From Hippophae tibetana (Eukaryota; Streptophyta; Magnoliopsida; Rosales; Elaeagnaceae): DNA of 64,000 nt. Location of the stretch: the NCBI GenBank assembly GCA_037013495.1, contig CM072803.1, forward strand, positions 11,054,001-11,118,000. The letters run 5' to 3'. The notes below the pieces were generated by a model. That model was not told where the DNA came from. It was given only the letters and a program-made list of their open reading frames with translations, and did no database searches. Made by a program: the position numbers and the translations under genes. This document shows positions 58,790 to 64,000 of the stretch, piece by piece. Position 1 is the stretch's first letter. Each line of letters opens with the position of its first letter.

Positions 58790-59784
58790 AAATGATGAAT
58801 TTATGGTTTTGTGTTAAGGATCTACACTCCAAAGAGGTCATGGCTCAAGGCCTTAGTTAGCATAGGCTATACAAAATACAGAGTGGCTTTTCATTATCTG
58901 GTGTTAGTGATGGATCTCCTAAGTTTTTTCTAGCTTCTTGAGAAATGGAATACAAGGTTGGATCACCTTTCTCTTCCAACAGTTAAGGTTACTCTACATC
59001 CGTAAGGCATTGCCAGTAAAAATAGTGATAGAAATAATGATAATAACTTGTTTTGTAAATGTTATCAATTGGAAAAAGATCATTGGTTACATTTTCCCTC
59101 TTCTCAAACTAGAGTAGATACTTCATTTGTTTTATTGCATATGGATCTATAGATAGCTCATACTCCATTTTTTATTGTATATGGATCTATAGATAGCTTC
59201 TAAGAGTGCTACAACTAGTCAAAAATACTTTGTTTCTATCATTGATGATCACACCAAATTTACTTGGATTTTCCTCTTGAAATCAAAAGATCAAACTATG
59301 GAAGCTATTCTCCTTTCCAAGAGTATGGTTGAAAGACTATTTAATGCTCAAATTAAAGCAATTCAAACTAATGGTGGGGGTGAATTTAAACCTCTTATGG
59401 ATCAATTTCAACAAGAAGGAATTTTTCATAGAGTTACATGCCCTACTTACATCTCAACGAAATGGTGTTGTGGAATGTGGTTATAGAAATAATGTAGAAA
59501 GAGGTATGGTTTTGCTTCTCATTGCTCATATACCAATTATTTTATGGCCTTAATCTATTCAAACTGCAACATTCTTGATTAATATATTACCTATTAAAAC
59601 TCTATTTGGATTGTGTCATTCTAAAGTTCTATATGGTAAGGCCTCTACGTATAATGTTTCAAAACTTTTTGTTTGCCAATGTTTTCCATGTATAAGGGAT
59701 TATAATCATGACAAAGGGTATCTATGCTTTAATAAGTCTACTGGTAAAGTAAATGTGAGTAGGCATGTAGTGTTCAATGAAAGT
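58790..59784 (+). pseudogene. Copia GAG-pre-integrase and integrase
   Basis: About 58800-58860 gives FCVKDLHSKEVMAQG, the end of the protease region; about 58940-59110 gives WNTRLDHLSLPTVKV, FCKCYQLEKDHWLHFPSS (the GAG-pre-integrase zinc finger). The integrase follows with YFVSIIDDHTKFTWIFLLKS (from 59228; DDE first Asp), KAIQTNGGGEFK (59355; the usual Asp of Q-T-D is Asn) and a broken QNGVVE..YRN segment (59455-59490). C-terminal phrases reach GKVNVSRHVVFNES at 59784, where the gypsy-type element starts. A 40-bp tandem duplication (59131 and 59171) lies before the integrase. Confidence 0.85.
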
Positions 59785-60106
59785 TGTTTAGGATTTATCT
59801 AATTTAAAGAAAGAGAAACTAAAGAGAAGTCAAAGAATTGTGTGAGAATATGTGGCTCTTTTATGATGCCCATGTATATATAGAGTATTATATGTACATG
59901 TGTCTATAACATAGGGTATATACATCATAACATGTCAGAAAGGTATAAAAGTAAAAGAAAATACATTTATAGCTTGATGTCAACCACCCTATAGCTCGAG
60001 CTGATGGTCGACCTTCCAAAACTAAACCTTACATGCATAGGTGAGTCTCTTCTACGAGTATGGTTATGGGCACGGGCTTAGGGTCAATATATACATTTAG
60101 TGTCCC
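59785..60106 (-). repeat. 3' LTR of the gypsy-type element
   Basis: 322 bp, related to 62450-62797 over its length. Its right end near TGTCCC is approximate. On the minus strand a purine-rich GCTGAAAGAGTAGGG precedes it. Confidence 0.65.
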
Positions 60107-60225
60107 TACTCTTTCAGCTTGGTTCTTCAATAGAGGTGAAAAAGTAACAATTGGGAAGCAAAAATGGAACATTTGACTCACCCTAATAAATTTTTTTCAG
60201 TTGAATGGAGGGAGAAAATATCCAC

Positions 60226-60240
60226 TCTATATAAGGAGGA
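60226..60240 (+). promoter_or_regulatory. TATA-like box before the antisense ORF
   Basis: CTCTATATAAGGAGGAG on the plus strand lies about 315 bp upstream of the ATG at 60547 and reads in the direction of the antisense ORF, not of gag. A transcription start is inferred only. Confidence 0.35.
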
Positions 60241-60546
60241 GTTTGGGCCTCACCTCGTTTCATCAGTTCCTACATATCAAGCAAAAATTCACAAAAGCAA
60301 AAGTTTTATCATCTTAGTTTGATCCATAGAAATTTTTGGCTCGGTGGTAAGAAATCAACTCGATACCTATCTTACTTGCTAAGGTTTTAGAAAAAAATTT
60401 CTAGAGTCTAACAGTTTTATACTTTCTTTTTAGGTTGATTTAAAGAATCATCACCCTTTTATTTTAAACTCGATCCTAGGTAATTTCTACTTCTTGTGCC
60501 TTACCTTTTTCATGTTTCATAATATTTTGTAGACAAATACCATACA

Positions 60547-61500
60547 TGGAGAAAGCACCTCACTCTACCTCATGGGAAAGCCTACAATATCCCACTTTCT
60601 TGGGCCAGTTAGAAAGTGACAACATGGGGATCCCCAATTATGTTGAACATGCCTTAGACATAGATATCGGTCCCTAAGTCATGGCAGAAGAAAACAAGGA
60701 ACAAAGGGGTTAGGGAGCCTACAGGTTATACCAAAGGTTGGACTATCAAGGTCAAGACTAGTGGGTTGTCACCTCAAGATGGGGAAAGGGTAAGAAGAAT
60801 ATACGACACTCCCTTATTGGGTCAAATAATGATTCCTATGTCAGGGGCTCACGATAGTGACCCACTTTTAGCTTGATGGACAATCTTTCACGAGAAGGCT
60901 TTATAGTTGAGGGTCAAATTTCCTCTGTACCCTTTTATAAAGAAATTTTTGGCTAAGACTCAACTCGCACCGGATCAATTAATGCCTAATGGGTATAGAT
61001 ACATACTCTACCTTACACTGATATGTAGAGAGCTTACGGTCAAGCTAGATATGCTCAAGATCAATTAGGCTTATGTGTTGAAGTAGAACCCTATAGAGCC
61101 AGGAGTATTTATATGTTAGTAAAGTAGGAACCGGGTATGGATAGTCCTTATGTTGGACTCATTGTGAGGGTCTCTTTCGCTACTTGAATGAGCAAATGGC
61201 TTTGATGTTTTACGCCCAATTTGTTTCCATCCTCATCTACTATTGCTTCCTACAAAGTCCTTTAAATATCCTCTGGCCAATATATCTTCTATTTTGATAT
61301 TTCTGTAGTCTCTCTTCTCGTGGCATATACCCTTGTGAAATGCACATCATTTAGATGTGTTCCTAAGGAGAGCCCTCATTTTTGGGGGTCATTTGACATT
61401 CGGCTTCTTTTTCATTCTTAATATTGTCTAGGCCAGACTCACTCCTAAGGGTGGGCCACTAAAAGAATATAGTGACTTTCCCTAGGATCCCCTATTCTTG
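60547..61500 (+). pseudogene. Antisense ORF with 'putative gypsy-type transposon' domain, degenerate
   Basis: On the strand opposite to gag, ATG at 60547 gives MEKAPHSTSWESLQYPTFLG with an acidic stretch, then a stop. Around 60905-61070 the frame reads KFPLYPFIKKFLAKTQLAPD and QLMPNGYRYILYLTLICREL, the conserved core of the plant 'transposase (putative), gypsy type' domain (F.LHPF....L.......QL.PN....L). Further segments to about 61500 (RALIFGGHLTFGFFF) fit the later part of that family. Such extra ORFs, often antisense, are known from Tat-lineage gypsy elements; their function is unknown. Many stops make this copy inactive. Confidence 0.6.
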
Positions 61501-61559
61501 AATCATTGGCTACTTTCCTGGTTATTTGGTGTGAATCACTTGTTATTGTTGATCCTATT

Positions 61560-62440
61560 GTCTTGGTTTTCCATGTCAGGACTTATCTCTCTTAACAAAG
61601 CCTATTAAACCACTTCTGGGCACTATCACGAATGGTGGCAGCGAACAGCGTACACATCATGACGTCTCTCTTGCTTTATATGAGGCTCATAAGGGCCATG
61701 GTCATCTTCAAGTGTTTCACATGTTTTATCTGATCTTAAGTCCCTTGATGGTTCGGGTACTTGGGAGCCCTAAACTTGGTTGGTGGCTAATCATTCTCTA
61801 TTTCGTCAAAAAAAGGGAGACACATAATTGTTCATAGTCTATGTCCACATCATAGGATGCCTTACCCTTTTCTTGACTTTTATTGACCTTTTTCAAGGCC
61901 TGGTCTTGCTTTTTGTTAGCTTCTTCCAATGCCTGAAATTGTACTTCCCACATTTTTATTTCTTGCCACCAATGCTCGTTATGAGGTCCCACCAAGACCA
62001 AATAGGGGTTACCCTAAACTTCTTATTCGCCCTGGTTAGGCTCAAACACAAGACAATTTGGTCTATCTCCATAAACCAAGTTAGTAGTTCAACCTTCAGA
62101 GGCTTCCAGACCTGATTGTGACCATAGTGTCCTATTTTCTTACCTTGTGTCCTCGAGTTCTCTTATTAATTCAAGAAGATGATGAGCCATCTCTTAATGA
62201 GGGTCAGTTTCTATTCTGGCCTCATCATGAGTTGGAAAGATGTTATCCTGTGATATCATTACCTCCTCATTTTCTAGTCTCAGTCATCCCTTAGTTTGGA
62301 TTCCTACCATGATAATTGTGATTATATGGGTAAGTGGAACACGTGTTTAGTCTCTTAAGCCTCTCTCAAAATTTGGGGTGAATCCTTAAAATTATAGGGT
62401 TATAAGCCAAGGCTCGACCTTCAAATTTTCTCCACAGTGG
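61560..62440 (-). pseudogene. Gypsy-type gag, degenerate
   Basis: Minus-strand reading from the primer-binding region gives a Gln/Lys/Glu-rich coiled-coil-like stretch at 62001-61798 (VQFQALEEANKKQDQALKKV), then, after a stop, a PKF..PKYPNHQGT-like phrase (about 61770, the usual start of the capsid part) and MMCTLFAATIRDSAQKWFNR (about 61660-61600), which matches the Retrotrans_gag motif ending A..W(F/Y)..L. Gag would form the particle for reverse transcription. No nucleocapsid zinc knuckle or protease follows, as the element switches to the antisense ORF. Confidence 0.65.
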
Positions 62441-62449
62441 GCGCCAAAA
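62432..62449 (-). promoter_or_regulatory. Primer-binding region of the gypsy-type element
   Basis: Minus-strand TTTTGGCGCCCACTGTGG directly follows the 5' LTR end (TCAAACA). TGGCGCC is the common primer-binding start in plant gypsy elements. Confidence 0.7.
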
Positions 62450-62797
62450 TGTTTGAGATTGATCCGATTTATAAAGAAAGAAACCAGAGAGAAGTCAAAG
62501 AATTGTATGAAAATGTGTGGCTATCTTAAGAGGCCTATGTATATAGAGAGTATTATATATACATGTATCGATTACATAGGATATACATATCACAATGTGT
62601 CAAAGGGGTATAAAAGTAAAAGAAAATTCATTTATAGCTTAAGGTCGACCACCTCATAGCTCAAGCTGATAGTCGACCTTCTAACACCAAAGCTTGCATG
62701 CGTAAGTGGGTCTCTCTTATGATTGTGGTTGTAGGCACGAATATAGACATGTCCTTTCTAACGGCTCGGGCTTAGGGTCAATCTATATGTCCAAAGA
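62450..62797 (-). repeat. 5' LTR of the gypsy-type element
   Basis: About 348 bp from TGTTTGAGATTG to near CCAAAGA. The outer end is uncertain by a few bases. Confidence 0.7.
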
Positions 62798-62802
62798 AAA
62801 GT

Positions 62803-64000
62803 AATTTTTCTTATGTTGAAAAAGCTTTTTACTATGCAACCTCAGTCTGAGATAGTCATTATAGTTTCATCTACTATGCCAATTGCTTGTCATTTACCCA
62901 CTGATTTGTCATCTTTTATACCTTTCTATCTTTCCATTTCTAGAAGTTCCAATCTACATGTTTCTAATGTCATCCCAATTCTAGCTCTGGACCTAGTGTG
63001 TTGATTGTGCATAATGCTCCAATGGGTTTTCTTAGGACATTTCATGAACCTAGTACTTCTAGCCTACCTATTCCTAATGCCAGTCCTAATTCTAGCTCTC
63101 CACATAGTGTGTCAAGTAAGCCTAGTCCTTCATAAAGTGTTTTTGAGATATCTTATGAGCCTAATGTATCTCTTAAAAATGAGTTAGTTATTCTATGAAC
63201 CAATGCTACCTTTCAATGACATTTTTCCTTCTTCTACTAATGATCTGCAACTCAGATTTGATTTACCTATTGAGCATTTTGCTTTTATCATGACTTCAAA
63301 TGTTCATCAAATGGTTATAAGTTCAAAAGTGGGAACTATCAAGCCGAAAGCTTTTTCAAAAGTCTCATTTTCTTCTATAATTAGTGAACCTAGAAATTAT
63401 AGGTAAGCTTTAAAAATCCTAAAGTAGAGGAAGGCTATCCATAATGAAATTGATGCCCTCAATACTAACAACATTTGAGTTATAGTTCCTTTACCAGCTG
63501 TTGTGTTTACTATTACTTGTAAATAGGTGTTTAGAGTCAAATTTTTGGCAGATGAGGGTTTAGACAAGTATAAAGCAAGGCTGGTTACTCATGGATATCT
63601 ACAAGAATTTGAAGTGAATTATTCTGAAACCTTTAGCCGAACTGTGAAGACTACAACCGTAAGAGTTATGCTTACTCTTACTTTGAGTATAGGATGGACA
63701 ATGAGACAAGTAGATGTAAACAATACATTCCTTCATGGTGATTTACTTGAGAGTGTGTATATGTATCAATTTTTTGGTTTCAAGGAAGGTAGTTCTACTA
63801 TGGTTTGCAAGCTTCAAAAGGCTTTGTATGGTTTGAAACAAGTTTCTAGGACTTGGTATCAAAAACTTTGTAATTTTTTGCTTGGTATAGGGTTTCATAA
63901 TTCTAAAGTTGATATATACCTTATTTTCTTCTTCTTTGTAACGAAAAGTAAATGGTGGTTCTTTTAATATATGTTGAAAATATCTTTGTCACAAGATCAA
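62803..64000 (+). pseudogene. Copia linker and reverse transcriptase, 3' end outside window
   Basis: After the gypsy-type insertion the frame resumes with NFSYVEKAF, a variable Ser/Pro-rich linker (about 62850-63400, including repeated PSNLHVSNV/PSTSSLPIPN-like phrases in broken frames) and IHNEIDALN (about 63437). The 146-codon frame 63527-63967 holds DKYKARLVTHGYLQEFEVNY, SETFSR.VK, MRQVDVNNTFLHGDLLESVY (copia RT motif with D-V-N-N for D-V-N-N/K-T) and KLQKALYGLKQVSRTWY. The catalytic YVDD should follow; at 63970 YVENIF appears instead, so that motif is mutated. The window ends here. Confidence 0.85.

Larger units (their letters stand above)
59785..62797 (-). mobile_element. ~3-kb gypsy-type element with gag and an antisense ORF, no pol
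   Basis: Direct repeats 59785-60106 and 62450-62797 act as LTRs: both start TGTTT(A/G)(A/G)GAT and share GAGAAGTCAAAGAATTGT, GGTATAAAAGTAAAAGAAAA and GGCTTAGGGTCAAT. Inside the right one the minus strand reads ACATTTTGGCGCCCACTGTGG, the primer-binding region typical of Tat-style Ty3/gypsy elements, so the element reads right to left. It contains a gag region but no protease, RT or integrase. A plus-strand ORF with the 'gypsy-type transposon' domain fills the other half. Flanks AAAGT (59780 and 62798) support a target duplication, though the right terminal bases are not a clean CA. Confidence 0.75.
58780..64000 (+). mobile_element. Ty1/copia element split by a gypsy-type insertion, runs off right edge
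   Basis: Block 1 (58780-59784) gives the protease end, GAG-pre-integrase and integrase. Block 2 (62803-64000) gives the linker and RT. Deleting 59785-62797 plus one AAAGT copy makes the frame VVFNES continue directly into NFSYVEKAF, which supports the insertion point. Gag and the 5' LTR are not recognised to the left, so the 5' part is missing or too decayed. The 3' part is outside the window. Confidence 0.8.

Noticed and set aside
61798..62115. 95-residue plus-strand frame at 61828-62115
   Set aside because: Antisense to the gag coiled-coil-like stretch, which is the better-supported reading.

Overview
This window looks like nuclear, intergenic, repeat-rich DNA from a flowering plant. It is strongly AT-rich and full of Ty1/copia, Ty3/gypsy and CACTA (En/Spm) remnants. 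It also carries a decayed plastid tRNA gene and a fragment resembling plant initiator tRNA-Met. I see no intact host protein gene. Nearly every open frame is a broken piece of a mobile element or chance. The species cannot be named from this sequence.

Layout. 1-9145: large CACTA element on the minus strand, running off the left edge. It carries a tnp2 transposase, a Transposase_24-like gene and a Ulp1-like protease region, and is split by a 1.8-kb gypsy-type solo LTR with a perfect 5-bp target duplication. 9146-13130: a ~50-bp minisatellite and two LTR-like blocks in opposite orientation. 13981-14370: a TRIM (miniature LTR element) whose left LTR is replaced by a tRNA-iMet-like fragment. 17440-20478: copia reverse transcriptase (RT) remnant, then a direct-repeat-bounded element with a 30-bp minisatellite. 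23690-27552: 3'-truncated minus-strand copia element with a 154-bp LTR. 29275-29560: copia integrase scrap. 29985-35230: full-length but mutated Tnt1-like copia element.

35370-43620: a plus-strand copia element split by a full-length minus-strand copia (36353-41904) and by an 880-bp CACTA miniature (42360-43239) of the same family as the large element at the left edge. 44930-46558: a diverged gypsy-type LTR. 47309-49348: a dispersed repeat and a decayed CACTA-like miniature. 50017-54955: a deleted minus-strand copia element split by a second copy of the solo LTR (51651-53380). 55480-56650: a possible retroelement ORF1 remnant and the second copy of the dispersed repeat. 58236-58306: plastid trnG-GCC pseudogene. 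58780-64000: a plus-strand copia element running off the right edge, split by a ~3-kb gypsy-type element (59785-62797) that has gag on one strand and a 'gypsy-type transposon' domain on the other.

Read together, the window is a record of nested insertion. Six insertions or pairs can be ordered from split frames, target duplications or shared termini. The most unusual structures are the tRNA-iMet/TRIM chimera, the master/miniature CACTA pair, the antisense ORF in the right-hand gypsy element, and clustered regulatory-like motifs in several LTRs. Boundaries called 'about' are my estimates from reading, not from alignment.
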